DNA of 64,000 nt from Ashinkailepas kermadecensis (taxonomy: Eukaryota > Arthropoda > Thecostraca > Neolepadidae): assembly GCA_034440615.1 (NCBI GenBank), contig JAOTOM010005138.1, forward strand, positions 310,001-374,000. The letters run 5' to 3'. The translations under genes and the position numbers were made by a program. Below are positions 1 through 11,745 of this stretch, one piece after another (the stretch's first letter is position 1; every line of letters starts with the position of its first letter). The notes beneath the pieces were generated by a model. The model had not been told where the DNA came from, ran no database searches, and worked only from the letters and a program-made list of their open reading frames with translations.

Positions 1-2100
1 CGCACTGAAATAGGAGCACATAAACGGGTTTTGACACACTAAGTCACGGGAGATTGCCGATTTGACCACGCACCACGTTCACGTATTTAACGTGCAATAT
101 CTTGACCCGATTGCACAGAAATTGGACTCAAAAGGTAGCCAACACATGTGGCTTTCGAATGTTGCCAAGCACATCTGACTGGCTGCCACGTGGGCCAAGC
201 CACACTTCGATATGTACAACGGAGATTTTCTTCTTCAACTCGACAATAGCACGTTAGCACGAGAATAGCACGTCTGAGGGATATGGAGCAAATTTACGCG
301 CATGTCACGCGCTTAAAACACACCCTACGGGAACGAAGCTCCACAGCACACATTGACCATTGGTTGTGTGAATATTTCACGTTTCTGGCCGATATAGTTT
401 TCGCTCTAGCCTTTCGCAATTCACTCGAGAACCAAAAGGCGAAAGACAACCAAAGTTTATTACACAAATAGTATGATAGGGATAGAGATTGCGGAATCCT
501 GTGTCTCTACCCGGGGTTCAATTTTTCGTGTTTGTATATTCATGTTTTATTATTGCATGCTTAATCGTTCATTTCACTACATTCACCTTCGTATTTGTAG
601 GAAACGTGGAAAAACACATGTGGAAACGGTAGCACAAATTCTGCAAATTACACCTTCAAATTTCTCCTCCCAGCTAACTTGTCTGTATTCAGCTTGTTGC
701 GTCGCTCTTGTGTTGCCGGCCCCCAGCTATGGATCGTACAGGTATAAGACGGAGCTGGGAATTCGGAATTGCTTGCTAAATTAAATTCAACAGTGTCTGT
801 CTTGTGCCATAATTGGTGCAATTGAACATGACACGTGAAAGGCACTAAACCTACTAACTCATTCAAAACCAGAGCATTCCGAAGATCCAATAACGGCTGG
901 AAAGCTAGTAGGACTACCACGGTTAAATCCCTCCGGGTAGAGGAGCCACGACATTACAATTCCAAAAGGCACATAATAGACCAAGGTTCAGCCGTGGTAT
1001 CCAGCCAGTATAAATACCCGCAAGCACCGACAGATCTAGGATTTCGCCAAGGTGGTGGACGTAATTTTGAGTGGACGCCTACATGCCATCAGGGGAGCCC
1101 ACCTGAGCTCGGGGGGCGGTCTGTTTGGCGCGTTATATCCCCAGCGTCACTGATTAAGACAATTCCATGGAGGGAGCACACTCGAGTGTCCCTCGAGGGG
1201 ATCATTTTTTCCAGACAGAGGGTCGTCTTTTGGGTCCTAAGGGGGGATGCCCACTTCGCCCTCCCCCTTCGATCCGCCCCTGTTCAGAAGCGCACACTTG
1301 GGATTAGCCCTGTGGCAGTGCATGATGAAAAGCACACATCTAGGATCTTTCTCATGCCACCCCATGCCGGTACTAAAAACACAGACATTGCTTACATATC
1401 TTTGATGAGAGCATTTTTTACGCGTGGATCAAGCAGGCACAGTTCCCATGGGTCGCACGATCCAGTCTGATCTGCATTATGCATACATTCCTACAGCGTA
1501 CAGCGGCTGCATGTGCACCGCACAGTGATGCAAGGGGCTAGGTCATGTGAACCAGGGCCAAACTGTGCTTTTTGTCCCGCACGTAATCAAGCTTTTAAAA
1601 AAATGTACTTGGTCACCAACCAAATTATGTTGGTTGGTGAATGGTAAATTGGTAAATTGGTAAATTGGTAAATTGGTAAATTGGTGGTAAATTATGTTGG
1701 TTCATCAGAATATAAATAACTTCCTCCATTTGTAAATACGGTAAAAAAAACTAACAAAGCGTTCGAACTGAGAACTTGGCTCGCGGTAAGGGATGAAGAT
1801 CGGAAATGTGGGCTTGGGTAGGTTAGTCCAGGTTAATACTGCTTAACTTCGGAGCAAATGAGCTTTTAATGCAATGGTCTATGGCAGAATTTAACTTGGG
1901 GGAAGAATGCTGCCGCCCTTTTCTGTGCGCGAAGCAGAACCCGACTTTTGATTGAAAGCACGATTGGAACCGGGAGTTTGGCGTAAAGTTCCAATATCGG
2001 CAGTGTGGATATCGCACAGTTAGAGCAGGAATAGCGCTTGCACCCCCCACCCCCCACACACACACACACATCCCACCCCACACACTCTCCTATCATATCA
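1..2100. other. Upstream region without a recognised gene
   Basis: No coding region is supported here; the small open frames have no recognisable domain. It holds a short array of the 8-bp unit TTGGTAAA at 1640-1688, a (CA)8 tract at 2056-2071, and near 1270 the sequence GATCCGCCCCTG, which matches the right end of the hAT-like elements elsewhere in the window without a clear partner end. From about 2110 the sequence becomes GC- and CpG-rich, which would suit a promoter or 5' UTR of the arrestin gene. No TATA box was recognised. Confidence 0.4.
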
Positions 2101-2323
2101 CGGCAGCTGACATCTTGCGACGGCGTCGAGCAGCGGCAGCGACAGAGAGTCCAGCCGACGCGACGGAGAGGCGGCGAGGTGCGGCGGCGCGAGCCCAGTC
2201 CCAGGACGGTCACGTGATCACACCGAACGCAGCTGCAGACGGACCGGCGGCTCGGCGCCGGCTCGGTTTCCGGCGGCGACTGCCAAGCCGGCGCAGCAGG
2301 ACCGCGGACCGCGCCGCCTGCAC

Positions 2324-2537
2324 ATGATGAGCGCCTCAGCGGCGGCGGCCACATACGGCGCGTGTCCAGAGCCCTGCAGTCGCAGTCGCAGTCGCAGTCG
2401 CAGTCGCCGAGCGCCGCCCGACGACGTCACGTTCGCCTCTTTTAAGGTGTTCAAGAAGTCGTCGCCGGACGGGAAGGTGACCATCTACCTGGGCAGGAGA
2501 GATTTTGTCGATCATGTTTCCTCGGTCGATCCAATTG
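2324..2537 (+). CDS. Arr: Arrestin, coding exon 1 (N-terminal extension and first N-domain strands)
   Basis: First coding exon of an eight-exon arrestin. Arrestins bind activated, phosphorylated GPCRs such as rhodopsin on the cytosolic face of the membrane and stop G-protein signalling. The core begins at about residue 40 with [12 protein letters not shown], then [10 protein letters not shown] and DPI; the Asp pair in RDFVDH includes a polar-core residue of the family. The exon ends at a consensus donor (GTGAGT from 2538) after the first base of codon 72, and exon 2 completes that Asp in phase. The start is the first in-frame ATG (an ATGATG pair). It gives about 35 residues more than usual arrestins, Ala-rich and with an SR run (residues 19-28) encoded by CAGTCG hexamers at about 2379-2408. 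An unseen upstream exon or a different start is possible, so the extension is less certain than the core. Confidence 0.85.
2379..2408 (+). repeat. CAGTCG hexamer repeat inside arrestin exon 1
   Basis: About five copies of the 6-bp unit CAGTCG, read in the arrestin frame as alternating Ser-Arg. It lies in the non-conserved N-terminal extension, so length variation would not touch the arrestin fold. Confidence 0.8.
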
Positions 2538-2917
2538 GTGAGTACCGTCGCCGTCTCCGTCTCTGTCTCCGCAGTGACGGCGCTTCTTCTTCCTCTCGAA
2601 CATGTTGAATACCTAGATTGGCCCGTGTGTCGACATCTTACGCGCGACATCTCGATTCAGGTGTTCCAACAGCGTGCGCCAGATGTGTTCGATGGATTAC
2701 GCAACATGCACACACACCATTAGCTCGATGTAACTGGGTGGAATGTAGCACAAGCATTCCCAACTCACAAGTTCTGCCATCACAATAGGCGTACTCAGGA
2801 TGCGTGGTTTATAAAGTGGGACCAGTTCTGCAATGGGACAAGTTATATTGAAACTGGCTTGAATAAATACATACATATACTTATCTATATCCATATCTAT
2901 GTCTAAATCTGTCTATC

Positions 2918-3215
<298 letters not shown>

Positions 3216-3764
3216 CCTTCCTCGCCCTCAGTCATCAAAATCCCTGGATTCGTCCCTGTCACCAACATGCGTTACAATACAGCTGAGAGCGCATCGGCAC
3301 TTTGTCCTGCCGACCAATCGCCCGCGCAGACGTGACGGCTCCATTGAAGGCGCTCTGGCCGATTGATTATAGCTAATCAATGCGATCTCGTTAGTTCCAG
3401 CATGCGATGAGTTCGCACGGCGTGCAATATTAAATCTCTCCCGTATGTGTCTGTGTGTATTTCTGTATTACTGGTGAAGTGCTGACTTATTATCGAGACA
3501 CAGCTGCATTGATACAGCTGCAAGGCCAGTTCAATCATGCATTCGAAATAGCGAAGTATTTATCACAAGAAGCAAATAAGCCAATTTTGCTGGCGAAAAT
3601 GCTTTCCGTGAGATGAGGATTGGCTTGCCACACGCATCATGCTTGCCTGTCCTTTACGGAATAACGTTCCAAAGCTTCATCCACAGAAGCAGCCCATGCA
3701 GTTAGCAGCTACAACAGGGTCTTTCAGTCCTCACCTGTATCCGCAAAAGTCAATGGACATTGAT

Positions 3765-4029
3765 CAGGGGCGGATCCAGAGGCAAACGGGGCGATGCCGC
3801 ACCCCCCCGCCCCACTCCGTCCGAGAGGCCGACTTTTTCCGAAATTTTGCACTAAAATGGCATCATTCTCGAAATCTACGAACATTCGATTTCAGACAAT
3901 ATTTATTAAATAAACATTGTCTCAAACAGACCCGACGAATGGTAGCTGTTCGAATCGGATGATTCTTTCCGAAATATAAGATTATTTTTAATTGCCCTTC
4001 CCCAAACCAGGCTTCTGGATCTGCCCCTG
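3765..4029. mobile_element. Short non-autonomous hAT-like element (MITE)
   Basis: The left end CAGGGGCGGATCCAGA (from 3765) and the right end TCTGGATCTGCCCCTG (to 4029) are inverted copies of each other, giving a 265-bp element. The flanking 8-mers ACATTGAT (3757-3764) and ATATGGAT (4030-4037) agree at six of eight positions, as expected for an old 8-bp hAT target duplication. No transposase is present. It lies in arrestin intron 1. Confidence 0.7.
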
Positions 4030-4202
4030 ATATGGATACTATCTTCGGACAACAATTTCAGAACATGTGGCATTCACAGGTAGAAGCGGAAAGTATGCTC
4101 GACCACCCCTGATATATGCCAACTTTCAACTGTGCTTGGCATTGCTGGAGGTCCCGCCCAGTCGGAGGTTTCTCCGCAGTTGTTTTGAGGTCCGCCACCC
4201 AA

Positions 4203-4434
4203 GATCAGGTGACCAGGAGCGTCCCCTCCAGGATCAGGTGACCAGGAGCGTCCCCTCCAGGATCAGGTGACCAGGAGCGTCCCCTCCAGGATCAGGTGAC
4301 CAGGAGCGTCCCCTCCAGGATCAGGTGACCAGGAGTGTCCCCTCCAGGATCAGGTGACTAGGAGCGTCCCCTCCAGGATCAGGTGACCAGGAGCGTCCCC
4401 TCCAGGATCAGGTGACCAGGAGCGTCCCCTCCAG
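4203..4434. repeat. 29-bp minisatellite, 8 copies, arrestin intron 1
   Basis: Eight head-to-tail copies of a 29-bp unit containing AGGTGACCAGGAGCGTCCCC. Two copies carry single substitutions (AGGAGTG and GACTAGG). The unit includes the palindrome GGTGACC. Confidence 0.95.
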
Positions 4435-5039
4435 TTGAAGAGCAATGCGGCTCAAATTTGGGGATTGCTACAGCAGGAGGGGGAGGGTGGAGAGATGCGC
4501 TAGGTAACGATCGAAGAAGCACTCGCCTTGTCTCGAAGTAAAGAAAAGAAAAACACAGCTGATCCAGTCGCTAAACCGAACAAAGCACAATAATTACATT
4601 ACAGTGTCATCAACATCCTTTGAGAGCAACGATGCATGCAAAAATGCTTGAATAGGCAAGAATCTATATACATATTATCACAACTTGAAGAAAAAAAATC
4701 CGAATCGAAAACTCGTTCCGCAACTAGCATTTCAAAAATCGGGAAGACATAGCGGCAGAAGCGCTGCAATTGCAGTAGAACAATTGTCTGCTTCGCTTAA
4801 AAAGCAAAGCGTCCTTTTCAAGCCCATTAATTAATAAGACCATGACATTCACGGTATGCATTTAAGAACCATAGTCCCAAAACAATTCAAACATGTTATC
4901 GATTCCAAAATGCATCAATGAAAAGAAATTGAAGGAGAAGGAAATTGCCAATTCAAACTTGGTTAGTCATAGAATCAAAATGTAACTGAATAAGTCCTGA
5001 TACTATTTTTCAAATTGAATACTGTGTATTTTGTTTCAC
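4435..5039. other. Arrestin intron 1, plain sequence
   Basis: AT-rich intronic sequence between two minisatellites. No exon, transposon end or other structure was recognised. Confidence 0.4.
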
Positions 5040-5210
5040 CCTGACAACAAGACATCATCATCCTCATGGCAAAACATGATCATACTGACAACTAAACATC
5101 ATCATTCCGGCAACAAGACATGATCATCCTGACACCAAGACATGATCATCCTTACAACAAGACATGATCATCCTGACAACAAGACATGATCATCCTGACA
5201 AGACATGATC
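5040..5210. repeat. 22-bp minisatellite running up to the exon 2 acceptor
   Basis: About seven degenerate copies of a 22-bp unit built on ACATGATCATCCTGACAACA. The last copy ends ten bases before the AG of the arrestin exon 2 acceptor, so the usual polypyrimidine-tract position is occupied by repeat sequence. Confidence 0.9.
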
Positions 5211-5220
5211 GTGCGGGCAG

Positions 5221-5411
5221 ATGGCGTTCTGCTGGTCGACCCCAGCTACCTCGATGGCAAGCAGGTGTACGGCCAGGTCATCTGCTCGTTTCGCTACGGT
5301 CGGGAAGAGGACGAGATCATGGGCATCAGCTTCCAGAAGGACCTGTGCGTCGCCTCTGAGGAGGTCTATCCGAACGCCAACACCGACACCAGCAACATGA
5401 GCAAACTGCAG
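5221..5411 (+). CDS. Arr: Arrestin, coding exon 2 (N-domain)
   Basis: This exon starts after GTGCGGGCAG. Its first two bases complete the Asp codon begun in exon 1, giving DGVLLVDPSYL. It encodes residues 72-135, including CSFRYGREEDEIMGISF and KDLCVASEE. The YGREEDE-MG stretch is closer to what I recall of insect visual arrestins than to beta-arrestins, which have YGREDLDVLG. The frame stays open past the family homology, but homology stops at CTG CAG, immediately before the donor GTGAGG, in phase 0. An ATG at 5205 belongs to the intronic repeat and is not a start. Confidence 0.95.
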
Positions 5412-7221
5412 GTGAGGCCATATAGCGCAGCGTGTTGTCGGTGAAGCTCATTCGACAGCCCGCTGGCCATGGATACTGCATTTAACGCTCAGAACGCCCT
5501 CAAGGGTATCTTACTATGTAACGTTGAATTTATACTTAATCAGTAAAGTATGCTTCGCATTTTTGCAGGTATTAATATAATTAGCATGTTAACCCTCGCG
5601 GTGGGCGGAATCCCCCGCCCCCCCGCAGTGCAGGGAGGGGGAGGGGGTCAATTTTACCCAATCTAATTTTTGTTAGGAGCTAGATAGACACGTCATGCAA
5701 TATGTGGTATGATGGAGCTCGATCATTTTTTCCTTCATATGCACTCGAAATACCGAAAATCCACTGAAAATCAAATTCAATTAAAAATAATCCAAGCAAA
5801 ATGAGTCCTGGATGGATGACCGCCACACATCAGATAGAACAAATATGGTACGGTGCCACCCTCCAAGTGAGCACGTGCAATTGACCTGCTAGGGCACATC
5901 CGTTTTCCACAAATGCATTCATCAAAGCTTCTCAGGCTTTTGCTGAATGAAGCTTCGACGCAAACCAATTATGATTTATCCTGGCACGGCATCCAGAAGT
6001 GTGCTAGCTATACGACGGCAAGGCTAGCGGAAGAACAGCGTTACTCCAATCTCCAGGCATAGAGAACAAGCAATGGGACAGACAAAGCTTTCGACGCTCA
6101 CTCACGATCATCTGTATCGTGCTTTGTATGTCGTTACTAGTAACTCAATGACCTAACTTGATATACACTTTAAACTTGGAACAGTACCACAGGGAGCAGT
6201 ATATATTGCAACAAACTATGTTTGTTTTTGTGTCTTCTGAACACCAAATAGTGACAACAATTTGTACAAACTAACTGTTCACGGTTCAAATATTCGTTTG
6301 ACATGAAAACCCGACCGGTTCTCTTTTTCTTGGTATTTGCTATGGTTTTTGTCCACTCATATGAAACTTTTGACTGTAACTTTATTCGGTATCTTCATGA
6401 TGAATGCTTCAGTGCACATGCATTCAATGCAACTGTGTCGCAACGGAGCACCAGGGCCACGGCTAACGGTGAGCTCCAGGTACCACGATGTCGCACAGAA
6501 TTCGCGCGCCGCTCCTTCATACCGAGAGCTTGCCGGACGTGGAACAATCTGCCTCCAGATGTGAGGAACTCAGGTGGCTACAATGTTTTCAAACGGAGGC
6601 TTTCGGCCATGCTGCGCATGTCCGGGCTCTAACCTCCGGCCTCCGGAACATCGCTTACATCAGCACTGTGATGCCACTCGTTGTTATCGTGTATGCTCGT
6701 GATGATGGTTTGTGCTGCACATTAGTACACTTCTGTGACGGAAACTGAAAAACCCTGCTCGGGAGGATCCGAAATACATTACATTACATTACATGCAAAG
6801 CCCGCATTGACACGTGGTCGTAACTTGACTTTCACCTACCTTAGCTGTATAATCTTAATACACTAGACCTGCATTTTTCAAAAATGTGTGCTCATGAAAT
6901 GTCGGAAGGCATGCCAAAGTTCATAGCGATCTCTTGAACGGTTTAGGAGTTTCTCATAAAAACCTTGAGGAGTCATATTAACGTCTCACCCTCGCTGCAA
7001 GGGTTAAGTTTGGTGTGAACTGCGGTGCGAACAAAGGATTTGATGTGACTTTGAACGTCATTACGCACGTAGCAAAATTAGGCATGCAAAATCAATGAAC
7101 CTTTAATGTGCAATTGTTTGCCACTCTGCGAATATAGAATCTAAACTTAATTTTCTGCAGGTGACTTGACCCGCCCTAGAAGGGCACTGGCTGACTTAAA
7201 GTAGAAAAGTAAAGTATTTCG
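5412..7221. other. Arrestin intron 2, mostly plain
   Basis: Intron between GTGAGG (5412) and the AG at 7559-7560. Apart from a non-LTR fragment near 6.4-6.8 kb and a 27-bp array further on, it is low-complexity or unique sequence with a G-run near 5630. No exon-like segment was seen between exons 2 and 3, which join in phase. Confidence 0.5.
6400..6796 (+). mobile_element. 3' fragment of a non-LTR retrotransposon
   Basis: A + strand frame ending at 6632 encodes RRSFIPRACRTWNNLPPDVR followed by a FKRRL-like motif, the typical C-terminal tail of Jockey/CR1/RTE-type ORF2 proteins (aromatic, WN-LP-x-x-V, F-x-x-x-L). About 140 bp downstream the copy ends in a (ATTAC)n microsatellite at about 6772-6794, the usual kind of 3' terminus. 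It is 5'-truncated: reverse transcriptase and endonuclease are missing. Confidence 0.75.
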
Positions 7222-7496
7222 CTACCCGGTACTACCCAGTGGTGTCTCCTACCTGGTGCTGCCCAGTGGTGTCCCCTGCCCGGCATTACCCAACGGTGTC
7301 CCCTACCCGGCACTGCCCGGCGGTGTCCCCTACCCGGCACTGCCCGGCGGTGTCCCCTACCCGGCACCGCCCGGCGGTGTCCCCTACTCGGCACTGCCCG
7401 GCGGTGTCCTCTACCCGGCACTGACCGGCGGTGTCCCCTACCCGGCACTGCCCGGCGGTGTCCCCTACCCGGCACTGCCCGGCGGTGTCCCTCACT
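7222..7496. repeat. 27-bp minisatellite before arrestin exon 3
   Basis: About ten copies of a 27-bp unit containing CCCGGCGGTGTCCCCTACCC. Because 27 is a multiple of three, frames stay open on both strands and give false repeat proteins. The array ends about 65 bp before the exon 3 acceptor. Confidence 0.95.
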
Positions 7497-7560
7497 GAAT
7501 ACTGCCCAGTGACGGGCGTGCCGGTACTGTCAACCAACGACCTGGTGCCTGCCGCTGCAG

Positions 7561-7739
7561 GAGCGGCTGGTGAAGAAACTCGGCCCGAAGGCGGTTCCGT
7601 TCACGTTCCACCTGCCGCAAAACTCGCTCTCGTCGGTCACCCTGCAGCCGGACAGTGCGGACCGGAGCAGGCCGTGCGGCGTCGAGTACACCGTCAGGCT
7701 GTTCGTCGGCTACTCAGACCTGGACCGGCGACACAAAAG
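7561..7739 (+). CDS. Arr: Arrestin, coding exon 3 (N-domain)
   Basis: This exon follows GCCGCTGCAG and reads in phase 0 from exon 2. It encodes residues 136-194 plus two bases of codon 195: ERLVKKLGPKAVPFTFHLP, SSVTLQPD, CGVEYTVRLFVGYSD and RRHKR. These are the standard N-domain blocks (LxxKLG, PFxFxxPxNxPSSVTLQ, GVxYxxxxF). It ends within the Arg codon of HKR at AG|GTGCGC. Reading on past the donor meets a stop six codons later, so the splice is required. Exon 4 supplies the missing G in frame. Confidence 0.95.
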
Positions 7740-8676
7740 GTGCGCCACGAGCACGTGACGTCACAGACCGATGGAGGCGCGCCGCCACGACCGCGAGACA
7801 CAATCGTCGCCGTTCAGGTGGCAGATCCTGCAGTGTGTTGTGGTTCGAGATGAATTGGAGCCTTCTGAGAAACTGGAAATTGTACCACCTTTGGTGGCAC
7901 GCGGTGGCATTCATATGCAGGAATCGCACAGCTCGCAAAGCGATGGGTACAATTCAGCCTTGTAATTTCCATCTATTCCATCCATCTATCTATGTAATTT
8001 CCATTCCGCCTCGCCGCAACTGAAAGTGTTGACCAGTCTTGTCTGCCAGGAACCACACTTTCCTCACATCTCCCTCCCGTAACGGTGCTGTAGTCGGGAA
8101 TCCGAAACGAGCGCTTTGCTTGCTGCAGAACTAATCAATTGGTATCCCATTTGGATCGTCTAGTTCACTCAGAGAACTTCTAAAACACATCAAAGGTCAC
8201 GATTCTTGTGAAACCGGCATCGGCAGTTTGCAGCCGATCGTGCAACCAATGTAGAACAAATAGATCAGCGAAATGAGCACCGAGTATCAGCTAGATTAAA
8301 TTAATCAATTAACATGTTACCGATCTCAACAGATAAATCGCTATAGGTCTGAACCAGGTGAAGCTCTCTGCAGCTCACACCAAGCTCGGTCTATAATTAC
8401 CAGTAGGCCGGGGAACAAAAGTAAATAGTACAGAAGATAAACGGTGAATGAGTTCAAACTTGGATACGGAAAAATATCGACTTTTTATCAGTGAAATCGT
8501 GAAATAGATGAGCAACGCTGTGAATATCAGCTTAAATGCCAATATCAGCTTAAACGCGACATATTGCTAGATTCACAGCAAGAATTACACCCAGAATCGG
8601 GGGTAGATTCTTGAGTGACCCAGCCCAGAGAACGGGAGGCGACGAGGGAAAAGGAAGAGGGAAAAAGAGACAAGTA
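7740..8676. other. Arrestin intron 3, first part
   Basis: Unique intronic sequence between exon 3 and a large GA/GACAGA microsatellite. No gene, repeat or transposon end was recognised. Confidence 0.4.
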
Positions 8677-9474
<798 letters not shown>

Positions 9475-10063
9475 AGGGAGAGGAGAGAAAGAATCCGGTA
9501 CGCAGAAACATCAGAGAAGGAGTGTAGGCACAGCGCCGACCGTGCACAGCGTGATCTCTTCACAGCACTCAACATTCCCATCTGATCGTACCAGTGCCAC
9601 CGTAAGCCATTGTGAAGTGTTAGTTCTTTTGATCGTGCTAGGTATTCTACTGAAGACGCTTCGTGAGCGAAATAGATATGTAGATTAATTAGGATTTCGT
9701 TATATTAGTATGGGCATCAGTTCACCATTTAAGCTGATATGAAACATATTCCAGAAAGCACCTTAATCTACAACAAACGTTAGCGGAGGCTAGTTGAGGC
9801 CAATCAAAGTAACTTTAATTATTTGATGTTGAAAGGCTACCTAGAATATTTAAAATATGACAGCCAGGATAGAACATGCATCATCATCATCATCATCACC
9901 CGAACACGCACACTGCACCGGAGCGGGTAGTATGACTCAGATGCAAGCGAACATGTCTAGTTTAGCAGTGCCAATGTGAAAGCCCAGGAACCTAGCTTGA
10001 ACTCATTTCGCATTTTTGAAAATAAGGAAAAAAATTCAAAGAATGGATCAGCAGCAATGCCAA
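9475..10063. other. Arrestin intron 3, middle part
   Basis: Unique sequence with a short CAT run at about 9882-9897. No gene or transposon end was seen. Confidence 0.4.
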
Positions 10064-10195
10064 GTGGCGGTGCAGGTGCAGCGGTACAGGTGCAGGTGCA
10101 GCAGTGCGGGTCTGGCGATACAGCGGCGCAGCGGTGCGGGTCTGGCGGTGCAGGTGCAGTGGTGCGGGTCTGGCGGTGCAGGTGCGGCACGCCGC
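10064..10195. repeat. Degenerate GCAGGTGCAG-rich minisatellite
   Basis: Irregular repeats built from GGTGCAGGTGCAG and GTGCGGGTCTGGCG in arrestin intron 3. Copies are too variable for a clean period. Confidence 0.75.
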
Positions 10196-10494
10196 TTTCC
10201 GGTGATGGAACAAGAGAACAGTCTCATGGACCATTTTGGCTTGGAAAGGCTAGGATACGTTTTTCCGATGAACATCAGCCATAATTTCAGGTCGATTTCA
10301 ATATGCGCTACAAACGTGCCTTGCTGCCACGTATTCGTCACGACGCAGCTGCAATACACAGCAATTGTATCGCCAGTCATGAGACAAGATACGCACGCAC
10401 ATCGATCCCATCGTGTTCGGCGCGAGCCACATTGCCAGTGCAGGATACGACCGCACGGCTCGTGCAGTCGGTGACCCTTCGAGCCGGTCGACAG

Positions 10495-10630
10495 GGCGAC
10501 GGTGGCGCTCAACATCCGCAAGATCCAGTACGCGCCGTCCAAGGTGGGCCGTCAGCCGTGCACCATCGTCAGGAAGGACTTCATGCTGAGCCCCGGCGAC
10601 CTGGAGCTGGAGGCCACACTCGACAAGCAG
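10495..10630 (+). CDS. Arr: Arrestin, coding exon 4 (end of N-domain, start of C-domain)
   Basis: This exon begins after GGTCGACAG; its first G completes the Arg of HKR. It encodes residues 195-240: ATVALNIRKIQYAP, KVGRQP and LELEATLDKQ, matching the interdomain block of arrestins (the IRKxQYAP motif and the LEATLDKE-like strand). The position aligning with the phosphate-sensor Arg of vertebrate arrestins (HKRNSVRL in beta-arrestin) is Ala199. It ends in phase 0 at CAG|GTGGGT. The last 18-20 bases plus the donor are the seed of the tandem array that follows. Reading through the donor adds VGVGQG and then a stop. Confidence 0.95.
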
Positions 10631-11745
10631 GTGGGTGTTGGACAGGGCTAAAGGAGCTGCAGGTCACACTCGACAGGCAGATAGGTGCTGGGCCAGGCCC
10701 CGGCCAGCTGGAGCGAGCTGGGGGGGGGGCACACTCGACAAGCAGGTGGGTGCTGGACAGGGTCCGGTGGGCTGGGTTGGAGGCCACACTCGACAAGCAG
10801 GTGGGTGCTGGACAGGGCTAAAGGAGCTGGAGGCCACACTCGACAAGCAGGTGGGTGTTGGACAGGGCTAAAGGAGCTGCAGGCCACACTCGACAGGCAG
10901 GTGGGTGCTGGACAGGGCTAAAGGAGCTGGAGGCCACACTCGACAGGCAGGTGGGTGCTGGACAGGGCTAAAGGAGCTGGAGGCCACACTCGACAAGCAG
11001 GTGGGTGTTGGACAGGGCTAAAGGAGCTGCAGGCCACACTCGACAGGCAGGTGGGTGCTGGACAGGGCTAAAGGAGCTGCAGGCCACACTCGACAGGCAG
11101 GTGGGTGCTGGACAGGGCTAAAGGAGCTGCAGGTCACACTCGACAAGCAGATAGGTGCTGGGCCAGGCCCCGGCCAGCTGGAGCGAGCTGGGGGTGGGGG
11201 GGGGCACACTCGACAAGCAGGTGGGTGCTGGACAGGGTCCGGTGGGCTGGGTTGGAGGCGACACTCGACAGGCAGGTGGGTGCCGGGCCGGGTCCGGTGG
11301 GCTGGGTTGGAGGCGACACTCGACAGGCAGGTGGGTGCCGGGCAGGGTCCGGTGGGCTGGGTTGGAGGCGACACTCGACAGGCAGGTGGGTGCCGGGCAG
11401 GGTCCGGTGGGCTGGGTTGGAGGCGACACTCGACAGGCAGGTGGGTGCCGGGCAGGGTCCGGTGGGCTGGGTTGGAGGCGACACTCGACAGGCAGGTGGG
11501 TGCCGGGCAGGGTCCGGTGGGCTGGGTTGGAGGCGACACTCGACAGGCAGGTGGGTGCCGGGCAGGGTCCGGTGGGCTGGGTTGGAGGCGACACTCGACA
11601 GGCAGGTGGGTGCCGGGCCAGGCCCCGGCCAACTGGAGGCTGGGTTGGAGGCGACACTCGACAGGCAGGTGGGTGCTGGGCAGGGTCCGGTGGGCTGGGT
11701 TGGAGGCGACACTCGACAGGCAGGTGGGTGCCGGGCCAGGCCCCG
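10613..11745 (+). repeat. 50/55-bp minisatellite made of the exon 4 splice-donor junction
   Basis: About 21 copies of a unit carrying ACACTCGACAAGCAG followed directly by GTGGGT, that is, the last bases of arrestin exon 4 joined to its splice donor. The first copy is the real junction (10630/10631). Early units are 50 bp with GGACAGGGCTAAAGGAGCTG. From about 11230 units are 55 bp with GGTCCGGTGGGCTGGGTTGG. Copies near 10670 and 11140 have ATAGGT instead of GTGGGT; the rest keep the donor. A longer segment with GGGCCAGGCCCCGGCC recurs at 10683 and 11153, a 470-bp higher-order step. Confidence 0.95.
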
